Source: a virus
Direction: 5' to 3' (one strand)
Length of the DNA: 38,402 bases
Virus record (IMG/VR): IMGVR_UViG_3300037316_000192
Coordinates: 1 to 38,402 of that record
The notes below the pieces were generated by a model. The model did no database searches and was not told the DNA's origin. It saw nothing but the letters and a program-made list of their open reading frames with translations. Shown here piece by piece: positions 9,722 to 17,944 of the stretch (position 1 is its first letter; every line of letters starts with the position of its first letter). Both the position numbers and the translations under genes were made by a program.

Positions 9722-10323
9722 CAGGTGCTCTTGAACATGCCGGGATAGGCGTATTTGCCGTAGGTCGAGAACATCGAGCCTGCGCTGCCAGCGAGCGTGC
9801 CGGCGGCCGCAAGGTCGGAGGCACTCTCCTTGGCTTCACCCTCGTATTCAGCGAGGTCACCCTCGTAGCGCGTGCCGGCGGCCTCGTTCTCAAGCCCGGT
9901 CGCGGTCGACTGCCCGTTGAAGAGGTTCATCAGCGCGTGGTAGCTGCCGGTGCTGGCCAGCTCGCCCTGCGCCTCGGCCGGAGATCCGACCCCGATATTG
10001 ACGCCGCTTGCCGCGCCGCGCGCCCGCGCCGTCGAAATCGCGAGCCGCGTCTTCTGCTCTGTGTCGAGCATCTGGCGCTGGCTCGAGGCAATCGCCTGGC
10101 CGGCATTCTGATCGAGCTGGGTGGCTTTGAAGTAGGCGGCATTGCGCTGCATCACACCCGCAGTCGCGGCGGAGCTGCCGCCGGAGAGCGTCGAGGCCGC
10201 GCTCAAGCCGCCGCCGACGGCGGTCATCGCCATCGAGCCGGCCGTTAGGGTCAGCGGGTCGAAGCACGCGCCGCCCGCGGCCATCCCGTAGTCGAGTTGC
10301 GCACGCCAGCCTAGCCGGAGCAT
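9721..10323 (-). CDS. gp14-like internal virion protein, 200 aa
   Basis: This is a small Ala/Gly/Ser-rich protein. It has a hydrophobic N-terminal half (residues ~20-60, LTAGSMAMTAVGGGLSAAS) followed by a Gln-rich helix (QLDQNAGQAIASSQRQMLD). Size, composition and place just ahead of the large ejection proteins match T7 gp14-type internal virion proteins, which insert in the outer membrane during ejection. The ATG at 10323 has GGAGG five bases upstream and overlaps the end of the GNAT-like gene. The assignment rests on synteny and composition, not on a diagnostic motif. Confidence 0.72.
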   Translation of the reverse strand: MLRLGWRAQLDYGMAAGGACFDPLTLTAGSMAMTAVGGGLSAASTLSGGSSAATAGVMQRNAAYFKATQLDQNAGQAIASSQRQMLDTEQKTRLAISTARARGAASGVNIGVGSPAEAQGELASTGSYHALMNLFNGQSTATGLENEAAGTRYEGDLAEYEGEAKESASDLAAAGTLAGSAGSMFSTYGKYAYPGMFKST

Positions 10324-10700
10324 TCACGCCTCCAGACGAAGACCTTGCGGTCGCCTATTTCGGTGGGCTCGAAGCCAAAATATCTCAGCCACCGTTCCGC
10401 GGCCGGATTGCCAGGCTGCGCCTCGGCGATCACGAACGGCACGCCGGAGCGGCGGATCAGATCCATGCCGAGCCGGCCGGCGCGGTGCACCGCGACCGGA
10501 TGTCTGCGCAGCGTCTCGCTGATGTCGGCAAATGCGATCGCAACGCCGTCGGGCCGGTAACCAAGCCCGCCAACACCGATCACGGTGCCGTCGAGCTCGG
10601 CGGTCACCGCGCGGATCCGGTGCGGCAGCTTTTGTCCGCTGCTGACGTGTGCGAGGTCGGCCGCGACCGTTGGACGAAACCGAACCCGACGCTCAGCCAT
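10311..10700 (-). CDS. GNAT-like protein of gp13 type, 129 aa
   Basis: The protein has a GNAT acetyltransferase outline: a central VTAELDGTVIGVGGLGYR strand-turn-strand, then a C-terminal VPFVIAEAQPGNPAAERWLRYFGFEPTE that resembles the usual N-x-x-a-x-x-x-Y-x-k-x-G-F motif. T7 gp13, encoded at the same place between tail and ejection genes, is also GNAT-like in sequence, so this is probably the equivalent virion assembly protein. The ATG is preceded by GGAG four bases away and overlaps the end of the tail nozzle gene by eight bases. Whether it acetylates anything is unknown. Confidence 0.7.
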   Translation of the reverse strand: MAERRVRFRPTVAADLAHVSSGQKLPHRIRAVTAELDGTVIGVGGLGYRPDGVAIAFADISETLRRHPVAVHRAGRLGMDLIRRSGVPFVIAEAQPGNPAAERWLRYFGFEPTEIGDRKVFVWRRECSG

Positions 10701-13668
10701 TGGTCTCCATGCTCACGACGACGCCGCCGACCGTAACCGGAAACGGCGCCTGGCCGAGAAGGCAGAGCCTGGCGTCGGTGTCCCATTCGCCAGGCACTTC
10801 CATCACCGGGACATCGAACTCTGAAAAGACGGTGTTTGCGCCGACGGCGTCGCCGTCCTGGATGCCGGGAAGCGGATCGAGCGCATCGAAGCGCTGTCCG
10901 AACTGAAGCCCTGAGGCGTGGGCGTCGTAAAGGACCAGGCCAAGATGGTCGATCCTCTTCTTCATATTGAGGGCGGAGCCGCCCTGCGCACCATAGGCGA
11001 GCTTGGCGCTCATAAACGGCGCCATGAAGCCGAAGTATGCAACCACCGCGCTGCCGCCGATATTGGGCGGCAGTGACACCGTTCCGCCACTCACCACAGC
11101 GCTGCCAAGGTGCACCATATGGCCAAGCGGTTGCTGGTTGCTGAAAAGCTCGCAGGGCAGGCCCTCGTAGGCTGAGAGGCCGGTTAAACTGAGGATTGGC
11201 GTCGACGTGCTGCTGCTCGCGCTGGCGACGGCCCCGCCGAGGCCCGCCACGATATTGCCGCAGGCCGTTGCTCCGTTTGGAAAGGTCGCCAGGCCGTTGC
11301 TGTCGGTCGTCACGGTACCGACGAAATGTCCATCGCCCCAGATGACGACGGATGTAAGCGGAAGATGAGGCAGCGAGATCGAGGTTGCGGCGCTGCCGCT
11401 GTAAACCAGATGAGAGTCGCAAAGCTGGTTGATGATGCCGCCGACACAGTTGGAGCGGGGCGCTAGCTTCTCAATAAAGCGCCGCGTGTTCCCGTTGATA
11501 ACCCGCTTCACCACGAAATAGACCTCGTCGTCGGGACCGTCCTCTGCGGGCAACACGCGCACGCACTCGATAACGCCGAACGTCTGGATGCGCGTCCACG
11601 CGACGACCTCATCGTCCGGATCGTAGAGCAGCGCGGCGCATTGGCCGTCAGTGCGTGGGAAATAGGCGACGGTGTCCGGCTGCCGGGCTACCGCAGCGTC
11701 GAGCAGCCCAGGCAAGGCGACGTCATGATTGAGGCGGGTCAGATCGTGGGCCGAATAGTCCATGGCCTGGGCATCGAATTCGACGACATAGACACGGTTT
11801 CCGGCCTGCTGCACGAAGACGCCACGCTTATCGACCTTGAGCGCCCGCACCCGCGCAGCGCCCTGCGTCGCACAATCCTTGACCGAGAAGTTCGTCCCCG
11901 TCAGGGGCTCGTCAAACGACGACGATCGGATCGAGGCAATCGATGTCTCGCGGCCGCAGATCAGTCGCGTCAGCGGCAGCGCCCAGTTGATCCGGTCGGA
12001 CGGCCCCTCGCCGAAGTCCTCGAGAATAGCGCCCGAATCTCCCAGCGCGTTGCCGAGCCGGTCTTCGACGCCGTAGTCGTAGAATTGCCCGGACCGCGAG
12101 CCTGCAATCGGAATCCCGCCACCGGAAAACCAGAACAGCCGACCCTCATGAAATGCCACCGAAGTCGGCCAGCCGAAAGCCGGACACCAGTCACTGATCT
12201 GCCAGACGGACGCGGCCGAGATGCCGGTGAACGGATCGAGCACTTCGGCGTCCACCACCGTCGGGGAACCAAACACGCCGATACGGGCTATGCCCCAGCC
12301 GCCGCCACTGTTTGTGCCTGCGGCCATATAGGCCGCGCCGCTGCCATAGTTTCCATCATCGAAGCCGATGCGGTACCAGGCTATGACGTTGTCGTAGAGA
12401 GTGCCCGCCGTGTTCGACTGATCGTCGTTGAAGATGATGCCGTTTGTGTTTGCGTTGAATGACGGCGCGCTCTGCCAGCCGGTGTCGCCGGCTTGGATGG
12501 TGACAAAGCCGCTGTCCGGTCCGTCAATCGAGCGCTGCAGCGACCAGACGCCGGTCCAGGTGCCACCGACGATCACCGCGATGTTGCGGTCACCCTGGAC
12601 GCCGCTGATCCGCGTCGGATAAGTGAAGGTATTAGAAGCGCCAATGAGGATCCCGTTGTTTTGCTGCGGCGTGAAAAGGCGAAGCAGGGCGCCGACATGA
12701 CCCGGCGTGAAGAAGGGCTTGCTGGCTCCAATGGTGATGTTGCCGTCCAGCCCATTCGGCTTCAGCGTAAGAGAAGCATCAGGCGAGACATGAAAGGGCC
12801 CCGTCGCCGAATAATAGGTGACAACCGACCAGCCCCTCGCGCCCGGCCGGATGCCGCGGCGCTGAATCATCCGCTGCTGCTGGCCGTAGCAGGCCACGAA
12901 GATAATGTCGCCGGCCTGCGTGTAGCGGATATTGGCGAGATCGCCCGAGTCCCAGGTCGTCGACACAGTCACGACGCCGGCCGCCTCGAAGGAACAGTCG
13001 GTGAGCGCCTTTGCCCATTGATCGGTAGAGTCGATCTGGAGGTAGAGCGTAGCAGCACCGGGCACGAACGACAGCGAATGAGTGCCAGTATCTAGAGAGG
13101 TCTGCGGCAGGATATCCGCCAACCCGTCGGAGCTCCCGATGCGAACCATTACGGGCCCGTTGGCGACTATAATCCTCAGGCCATGCTCCTGGGCCTGATC
13201 TCCGCCGGCGACGCTGATCGCCTGCTTCGCCCGCGCCAGCGAACCGGCGGGCGACGCTTCCAGAATAAGCTCGCCGCCGCCGATCGTCACGGTGGTGCCC
13301 GCCGTGGAGTCGGCTAACGACCAGGTGCCTCCGCCCTGAAACGTCGGATCCGATACCGCCGTGGCCACGGACGGGCGAGTGAGGAGGACGTCGTCAATCC
13401 ACACCCGCATCTCGCCCGCCGTCAGCTCGAGCAGCGCGGTATCGTCCTTCGCATAGACGAAGTCGATCACTGTAGCTTGATTATCGCTGCGGATCTCGCC
13501 GACCAATTGCATGCCAGGCCGCAGCGTCATCGGGCCGATCACTCGCGGCTCCCAGTTGAGCTGGCAGTCCGCCGCCAGGCGGAGCTTCTCGATATCGACG
13601 CGGCCCAAGGCAAGCTTCGACACCTCGCCGCGATTGAGTGCTACGAGCTGCGCGTTGACCTTCGCCAT
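10693..13668 (-). CDS. Tail nozzle / tail tubular protein B-like, 991 aa
   Basis: The N-terminus (LVALNRGEVSKLALGRVDIE, then WEPRVIGPMTLRPGMQLVG) is the pattern of podovirus tail tubular protein B (T7 gp12 type), which forms the nozzle below the tubular A ring. The body is beta-rich with many Gly, Thr, Val and Trp residues (GGTWTGVWSLQRSIDGPDSG at ~residue 370), and there are no membrane segments. It follows two tubular A genes and precedes the ejection-protein genes, the expected position. The ATG at 13668 forms TGATG with the upstream stop. It is longer than T7 gp12 because of extra beta domains in the middle and C-terminal half. Confidence 0.82.
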   Translation of the reverse strand: MAKVNAQLVALNRGEVSKLALGRVDIEKLRLAADCQLNWEPRVIGPMTLRPGMQLVGEIRSDNQATVIDFVYAKDDTALLELTAGEMRVWIDDVLLTRPSVATAVSDPTFQGGGTWSLADSTAGTTVTIGGGELILEASPAGSLARAKQAISVAGGDQAQEHGLRIIVANGPVMVRIGSSDGLADILPQTSLDTGTHSLSFVPGAATLYLQIDSTDQWAKALTDCSFEAAGVVTVSTTWDSGDLANIRYTQAGDIIFVACYGQQQRMIQRRGIRPGARGWSVVTYYSATGPFHVSPDASLTLKPNGLDGNITIGASKPFFTPGHVGALLRLFTPQQNNGILIGASNTFTYPTRISGVQGDRNIAVIVGGTWTGVWSLQRSIDGPDSGFVTIQAGDTGWQSAPSFNANTNGIIFNDDQSNTAGTLYDNVIAWYRIGFDDGNYGSGAAYMAAGTNSGGGWGIARIGVFGSPTVVDAEVLDPFTGISAASVWQISDWCPAFGWPTSVAFHEGRLFWFSGGGIPIAGSRSGQFYDYGVEDRLGNALGDSGAILEDFGEGPSDRINWALPLTRLICGRETSIASIRSSSFDEPLTGTNFSVKDCATQGAARVRALKVDKRGVFVQQAGNRVYVVEFDAQAMDYSAHDLTRLNHDVALPGLLDAAVARQPDTVAYFPRTDGQCAALLYDPDDEVVAWTRIQTFGVIECVRVLPAEDGPDDEVYFVVKRVINGNTRRFIEKLAPRSNCVGGIINQLCDSHLVYSGSAATSISLPHLPLTSVVIWGDGHFVGTVTTDSNGLATFPNGATACGNIVAGLGGAVASASSSTSTPILSLTGLSAYEGLPCELFSNQQPLGHMVHLGSAVVSGGTVSLPPNIGGSAVVAYFGFMAPFMSAKLAYGAQGGSALNMKKRIDHLGLVLYDAHASGLQFGQRFDALDPLPGIQDGDAVGANTVFSEFDVPVMEVPGEWDTDARLCLLGQAPFPVTVGGVVVSMETNG

Positions 13669-14330
13669 CAGGGAATGAGAGAGCCGCCCGTCGGATCATC
13701 GCCGCCGGGGCCGGGCAGCATCGGGGAAAAGCCGCGACGCGAACGCACCCAGGACGACGCCGGCGCGAAGCCCACAGCCTCGTTCATCGCGCAGTTGGCC
13801 GCCGCGATCTTGTAGGCGCGCTGTTCCTGCTTGACCAATCCCTCCGAACCAGAAAGCAGTTTGTTCGCTCCTGTGATGCGCACACACGACTGGCTGGCGA
13901 GGCGCAGTGCAACGTAGTCAGCAAACGATGAAGGCCATTTGCCGACGTTCATGCCGTAGAGCAGATCGTTCGAATTATACTGCACATAGATCGGCGTCAG
14001 GTTCGCGAACCAGTACCCGGTCTCCTCCTTCACATCCAGAAGCGGAGGGCTGAAGGTAGGGACGGCCGACAACAAGCGGGTGCGAATCCAATCGTCCGGA
14101 ATGGTGAAGGCGTAGAGGAAGCCGAACAGCGGCGTCACCGTGCTCGAGGCATCGATCTCAATCGAGCGATACGTGAAGTTCCAGAACTTACGCTCGAGGC
14201 AATAGGCGGTCACGACCGACCACGCGACATCGAGCGCGTGACGCTCCTCGCGCTGATCGGTGAGAGACGCCAGCGCCCGCTTCCCGAGGAATGCGAGCGC
14301 CTGGTTGTAGAGTGTCAGCTGATCCGCCAT
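13668..14330 (-). CDS. Tail tubular protein A-like (second paralogue), 220 aa
   Basis: I recognise a gp11-type head-to-tail adaptor from LTLYNQALAFLGKRALASL at residues 4-22, DQREERHALDVAW and KFWNFTYR, followed by a beta-rich middle (YVQYNSNDL) and a C-terminal helix. I chose ATG 14330, one base after the preceding TAA; longer readings enter the previous gene. The protein is clearly related to its upstream neighbour, so the phage carries two tandem adaptors. In T7-like phages this protein forms the ring between portal and nozzle. It is coupled to the nozzle gene by TGATG. Confidence 0.8.
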   Translation of the reverse strand: MADQLTLYNQALAFLGKRALASLTDQREERHALDVAWSVVTAYCLERKFWNFTYRSIEIDASSTVTPLFGFLYAFTIPDDWIRTRLLSAVPTFSPPLLDVKEETGYWFANLTPIYVQYNSNDLLYGMNVGKWPSSFADYVALRLASQSCVRITGANKLLSGSEGLVKQEQRAYKIAAANCAMNEAVGFAPASSWVRSRRGFSPMLPGPGGDDPTGGSLIP

Positions 14331-14331
14331 C

Positions 14332-15033
14332 TTAGCGGTTTCCCGGCAGCCGCGGCGCCGGCAGCTGTGGCGCTGGCGCCTGGCGCGCACCTAGCACCAG
14401 CTCCGCGAACGGCAGCAGGGCGTCGGCCCGGGTCGGTGAATTCTGCGCCACTTCATCGCGCGCCGGCGCGTTGAAGGGCAGCATGCCGTTAATTCCGGTA
14501 ACGGCGTCGGTCGCGAGCGCAGTGAGCAAGCGTCGCTCCTCAATCACCATCAGGTTCGGGTCATGGATGCCCTGGATGCGGCGCGAGGCCCAGGCTGCAA
14601 GCGCCGCGGCCACATAAAGCAGGAAGTTCGGCGTCCACAGCGCTACATTCATGCCGCCGGCGCTTGGATCATTCGAGGTATAGTTGACGTAGAGCGTCGA
14701 GCCGTTGGCGTAGAAGGAGCCTCCGAGATCCGCAAAATCATTGACGAGTGGCGGGTCAAAGCTGCTCGACAGCGAGGCGCGCTGCAGCAGGATGAAGTCG
14801 CTCGGCTTGGTAAAGCTGCTGGAGAGGCCGAAGTTGGCGCCCCCGCTCGACGATAGGGCCGCATTCTTCAGACAGAAGTTCCAGATACCGCAGCGCAGGC
14901 AACCGGCGGTCACGAACGGCCAGATCAGATCGAGTACCCTGCGCGGTTCGCGCTGCTCGGTGATGATCGAAAGCTGGCGCTCGCCAAGCAGCGCGAGCGC
15001 TTCGTTGTAGACATCGAGTTGCGCAATGCTCAT
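14332..15033 (-). CDS. Tail tubular protein A-like (first paralogue), 233 aa
   Basis: This protein shares the adaptor signature of the next gene: LDVYNEALALLGERQLSII, EQREPRRVLDLIWPFV, IWNFCLKNA, and later YVNYTSNDPSAGGMNVALW, which matches YVQYNSNDLLYGMNVGKW in the neighbour. The C-terminal 30 residues are Pro/Ala-rich and absent from the paralogue. The ATG at 15033 has GAGGT six bases upstream. Two diverged copies may assemble as a mixed ring or act at successive interfaces; that is inference. Confidence 0.78.
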   Translation of the reverse strand: MSIAQLDVYNEALALLGERQLSIITEQREPRRVLDLIWPFVTAGCLRCGIWNFCLKNAALSSSGGANFGLSSSFTKPSDFILLQRASLSSSFDPPLVNDFADLGGSFYANGSTLYVNYTSNDPSAGGMNVALWTPNFLLYVAAALAAWASRRIQGIHDPNLMVIEERRLLTALATDAVTGINGMLPFNAPARDEVAQNSPTRADALLPFAELVLGARQAPAPQLPAPRLPGNR

Positions 15034-15067
15034 AGGTACACCTCATTCGATCCGGATTTGAGCGGCA

Positions 15068-15322
15068 TCAGCTTGCCGGGCGCACGATCGACGTCGTCGG
15101 CTGCTGCTCGATGCCGCCGATCACGTGGAACAGGATCTGCTGCTTCAGCATGTCGAGCCCGATATTGACGGACGGCATCAGCTCGGCTTCGCCGCCGAAC
15201 ATCGGATCGGGCTGGCCGCCGGGGCCGACGGCGACGATCGCCACCGCCTCGATCCCGCCGGCGCGCGCGTCCGCCATCGCCCGCGCAAGCACGCGCAGGA
15301 CGTTCTCGTTGGCGGTCCGCAT
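15068..15322 (-). CDS. Small conserved-type phage protein, 84 aa
   Basis: The function is not recognised. Residues 1-35 form an Arg/Ala-rich helix (VLRVLARAMADARAGG) followed by a hydrophobic strand (IEAVAIVAVGPGG). A second helix (NIGLDMLKQQILFHVIGGI) lies in the C-terminal half. The start forms TGATG with the stop of the 175-aa gene. It lies directly ahead of the tail tubular genes, so it could be a small structural or assembly factor, but nothing in the sequence proves this. Confidence 0.65.
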   Translation of the reverse strand: MRTANENVLRVLARAMADARAGGIEAVAIVAVGPGGQPDPMFGGEAELMPSVNIGLDMLKQQILFHVIGGIEQQPTTSIVRPAS

Positions 15323-15849
15323 CAGGACGAGAGCTTGCGGACGTACTCGTCCAGAAACTTGCGCGCCTCGGTCTCGCTCGGGAAGCCGGCGCGGATCACG
15401 GCGCCATCATTGAGCCGCGTGATCCGGAACTTGTCGACCGGTCCGTTGAAGGCTACGCCGTAGCGGTTGGCCGCCTGCGGGATCACCGGCTTGTCCAGCT
15501 TGTGGTGCCGCAGCAGCGAAACGCTCGCCCAGTTGCGGCCCGCCGCCAGGCAATAGAACTCGGCGAACTGACTGGAGTCGTCCCAATGCACCTGGAAGGT
15601 CGTGCACGGCCTCATGTGTCGGGCGACGTTGGCCCAGTACGATGGCTCTTGCAGGTGATCAATCGTCACCGCGTGGGGAACACAACTCCAAAAACCGGGA
15701 TTGCGACTTTCAAGCAGACCCCAGCGATCTTCGCTCAGGGGCGCCGGCGCGGGCGCCTCGGCCATCACTGCCTTCACCCTGACCGGCTTCTCGGCCGGCG
15801 CCGCCAATTCTGCCGCGGGGATCTCCGCCGCTGTCGCTTCCTTCGCCAT
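15322..15849 (-). CDS. Hypothetical protein with Ala/Pro/Glu-rich N-terminus, 175 aa
   Basis: Residues 1-40 are an Ala/Glu/Pro/Lys linker-like tail. Residues 45-175 form a compact aromatic domain (GLLESRNPGFWSCVPHAV, PCTTFQVHWDDSSQFAEFY) ending in an alpha-helix (PSETEARKFLDEYVRKL). GGAG lies upstream of ATG 15849 at good spacing. The gene links the glycosyltransferase/methyltransferase cassette to the tail genes. I do not recognise a family. Confidence 0.68.
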   Translation of the reverse strand: MAKEATAAEIPAAELAAPAEKPVRVKAVMAEAPAPAPLSEDRWGLLESRNPGFWSCVPHAVTIDHLQEPSYWANVARHMRPCTTFQVHWDDSSQFAEFYCLAAGRNWASVSLLRHHKLDKPVIPQAANRYGVAFNGPVDKFRITRLNDGAVIRAGFPSETEARKFLDEYVRKLSS

Positions 15850-15864
15850 GGTTGGCTCCTTTGA

Positions 15865-16527
15865 TCAGCGCGGCCCGGTACAGACCGCAAAAAGGTAGTG
15901 GCACATCGGCCCGAAGCCGACGTGCAGCGTCTCGTCGTTCATCCCGAACAGGAAGACGTTGTCGAAATATTGCAGCATGTCGCTGCGGAGCTTGTCGCCG
16001 GTCCGGCAGTTGACATGACCTGCCCGCGAGATCTCGGTGGCGTAGGCCTGGCTCTCCAGCGAGGGGCAGCCGGCGATGAAGATGCCGGCGCGCTTGAGCA
16101 TGACGCGGATGTTGTCCATCGCCAGCGGCTCGTCGCCCGGCAGGATGTGCTCGATCACGTCAAGCATGTAGATCGCGTCGTAGCCGCCGATCACGTCGAC
16201 ATGGCCACCGACGATATCGAGCTGGCGAGCGCGGCCGGCGTGCAGCTTGTTGGCCTCCTCGACCCACACCGGATCGAAGTCGTAGAGGTCGAGCTGACGA
16301 ACGGCGTCGCGCACAACGCAGGACGGAAAGCCATCGGCGCAGCCGATCTCGGCGACGCGCGCGAGATCCTTGAGCATCTGCGCCACGAACTTGTAGCGCG
16401 CCAGGACAAAGCCGAGCCGGCGCGGGTTCCAGCGCCAGGTCGAACCGGTCATCGGGCCCAGCACCACCCGCTTCTCGTCGAAGCAGGCGACATACTGCGG
16501 TTCGATGGTGGCGACCGGCCTGTTCAT
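15865..16527 (-). CDS. Class I SAM-dependent methyltransferase, 220 aa
   Basis: Motif I is VAEIGCADG (residues 58-66). LYDFDPVW follows at the motif II position (Asp83/Asp85), and YDAIYMLDVIEHILPG at ~115-130 is the typical motif IV region of small-molecule and sugar methyltransferases. A Cys-rich C-terminus (VNCRTGD, PMCHYLFAVC) follows. The start at 16527 overlaps the stop of a short upstream ORF as ATGA; longer readings run through that ORF out of frame. Neighbouring glycosyltransferases suggest it methylates a sugar or lipid-carrier product; the substrate is not predictable. Confidence 0.8.
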   Translation of the reverse strand: MNRPVATIEPQYVACFDEKRVVLGPMTGSTWRWNPRRLGFVLARYKFVAQMLKDLARVAEIGCADGFPSCVVRDAVRQLDLYDFDPVWVEEANKLHAGRARQLDIVGGHVDVIGGYDAIYMLDVIEHILPGDEPLAMDNIRVMLKRAGIFIAGCPSLESQAYATEISRAGHVNCRTGDKLRSDMLQYFDNVFLFGMNDETLHVGFGPMCHYLFAVCTGPR

Positions 16528-16703
16528 CGGCCGTCCGCGACGCTCACGCCAGCGCGGAGCTCGGTCCGCATAAGGGAGCGCGGCAGCATGATGTGGCTGG
16601 CAAAGCGCGCCGAGACCGCCTGCACGCCCTCGGCGATCCGGTAGCAGACCGAGGTCTGCTCGGGCTGCCGCACCGGGCGTCGCTTGGGCTTGTGGTGTTT
16701 CAA
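16524..16703 (-). CDS. Probable small ORF with TTG start, 59 aa
   Basis: A TTG at 16703 overlaps the preceding TGA as TTGA. The frame then runs 59 codons and ends in a TGA that overlaps the methyltransferase ATG, so it fills the gap between two coupled genes exactly. The N-terminus is very basic (KHHKPKRRPVRQPEQ) and the rest is mixed. No family is recognised. The exact fit argues for translation, but the rare start and short length leave doubt. Confidence 0.45.
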   Translation of the reverse strand: MKHHKPKRRPVRQPEQTSVCYRIAEGVQAVSARFASHIMLPRSLMRTELRAGVSVADGR

Positions 16704-17572
16704 GCCGCGGCCTGCTCTGGCGCCTGGTCGGCGGCGATCGCACCGAGCTCGGCGCGCAGCATCTCGACCATCCGCGCCTTGACGCGAAGATAGCGCTCGT
16801 CGGGCGCCGGGCCTGGATCATTGCGCATGCGGCAGAGATCGTTGATCATTTTCGAGTGCTGCTCGTGGCACGGGAAATAACCCTCGAGCATTGCCTTCTG
16901 CCAGGGAGGTGCGCTCATCGCCGCCAGGATGCCGCAGGCCTGCCGGCGCCGCATCAGATAGAGCGCGTCGTAGGCGGTGCCCCACCAGCCCGGCTCGCGC
17001 TTCTCCTGGGTGGCGGGCCGGTTGGTTTCGCAGTCGAGTTGCACGTCGGCGAAGGCGTCGCGCCCGATCATGCGGGTGATGTCGAGCAGCCAATGGTCGA
17101 CGAACCAGTAGGGGAAATAGGGCGGGTAGATGTAGCCCATCAGCAGGGCTAGCCGGGCCGTCACCGCCTGGATGCCGGGGAAGGTCAGGTTCTCGAGGTA
17201 GTTTGTCACTACCCCGATGCCATCAGGGAAGATCGCGGCGGCGCGTGCCACCTTCATGTCGAAGCCCGCGGTCACCGCCGGCCCGTCGTCGCACATCGGC
17301 ATGTAGATGTCGGCGTCCGGCACAACCTGCAGGACCCGATTCCACTTCTCGGCGATAGTGTCCTCGCGCGGCAGGACCGATAGCTTCAGGCGGTCGGGCG
17401 AGATCCCGATCGCCTCGAGCGTGCCGAGCATGTCGACGGTCGGCCGGTCGTCCTGGTCGGCCGAGACCATCAGCACGGTCGAGGGGTCGCGGACGTTGTC
17501 GAGCGTGCGCATCACCGTCTGCACCAGCAGATGCGGACGGCCGCGCGTGGCGAGGTTGAGCGCGAGCTTCAA
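16700..17572 (-). CDS. Glycosyltransferase-like protein (GT-A fold), 290 aa
   Basis: The N-terminus LALNLATRGRPHLLVQTVMR is a GT-A nucleotide-sugar entry strand. VLMVSADQDD follows at residues 33-42, and a metal-site candidate MPMCDDGPAV has Asp95-Asp96. Tryptophan-rich acceptor-side loops follow (FPYWFVDHWLLDITRMIG, REPGWWGTAYDALYLMRRR). The length suits a single GT-A domain; no membrane segment is seen. ATG 17572 overlaps the upstream stop as ATGA. A second glycosyltransferase lies two genes upstream and a methyltransferase downstream. The donor and acceptor are unknown; virion, DNA-base or host-surface modification are all possible. Confidence 0.72.
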   Translation of the reverse strand: MKLALNLATRGRPHLLVQTVMRTLDNVRDPSTVLMVSADQDDRPTVDMLGTLEAIGISPDRLKLSVLPREDTIAEKWNRVLQVVPDADIYMPMCDDGPAVTAGFDMKVARAAAIFPDGIGVVTNYLENLTFPGIQAVTARLALLMGYIYPPYFPYWFVDHWLLDITRMIGRDAFADVQLDCETNRPATQEKREPGWWGTAYDALYLMRRRQACGILAAMSAPPWQKAMLEGYFPCHEQHSKMINDLCRMRNDPGPAPDERYLRVKARMVEMLRAELGAIAADQAPEQAAA

Positions 17573-17793
17573 GCGGTGGCCTGCGGCTGGGCTTCGGCTG
17601 CCGCCGGCGCCGGTCCGGGCGCTGGCGGTGCCGGCTCGGGTGGCGTGGGGGCAGCGGCCGCCGGCTTGACCAGGCCAATGCCGAGCGCGTCGAGCATGGT
17701 GACGAGCTCGTGGACTTGGCCGCGCGTCGGCGCATGCGGTTCAGTGAGTCTAGCCATCGCGGCCTCTACCGCGTGTTCGATGCTTTCAAACAT
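17569..17793 (-). CDS. Small protein with Pro/Ala-rich tail, 74 aa
   Basis: Residues 1-40 form two short helices (IEHAVEAAMARLTEPHA, GQVHELVTMLDALGIG). Residues 44-74 are almost only Ala, Pro and Glu, which suggests a flexible linker. Upstream GGAGG precedes ATG 17793. It lies between two glycosyltransferase genes and is coupled to the second. The function is unknown. Confidence 0.62.
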   Translation of the reverse strand: MFESIEHAVEAAMARLTEPHAPTRGQVHELVTMLDALGIGLVKPAAAAPTPPEPAPPAPGPAPAAAEAQPQATA

Positions 17794-17944
17794 GTTTGCC
17801 TCCGTGAACGATGAAGCGGCGACCGACTACGCCGTAAGGACCCCAGTCGGTAAATCTCACGCCATGCTGCGCGACGGCTTCGGACCAGGCCCGCTGCTCG
17901 CCGCCGGAAAGAAATCGCCGCCCTTGCTGTGCTGCATCAGGCAG
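17786..17944 (-). CDS. Possible hidden ORF lacking a standard start, 52 codons
   Basis: Between the two glycosyltransferase genes one frame encodes a protein-like stretch ending GVRFTDWGPYGVVGRRFIV plus a short basic tail, closed by TGA at 17788-17786 just inside the next gene. It has no ATG, GTG or TTG; the best candidate is a CTG at 17944 inside the end of the upstream gene. A competing 26-codon ORF starts at an ATG sharing TGATG with the upstream stop. Either could be real, or the gap could be non-coding. Confidence 0.3.
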   Translation of the reverse strand: MPDAAQQGRRFLSGGEQRAWSEAVAQHGVRFTDWGPYGVVGRRFIVHGGKHV

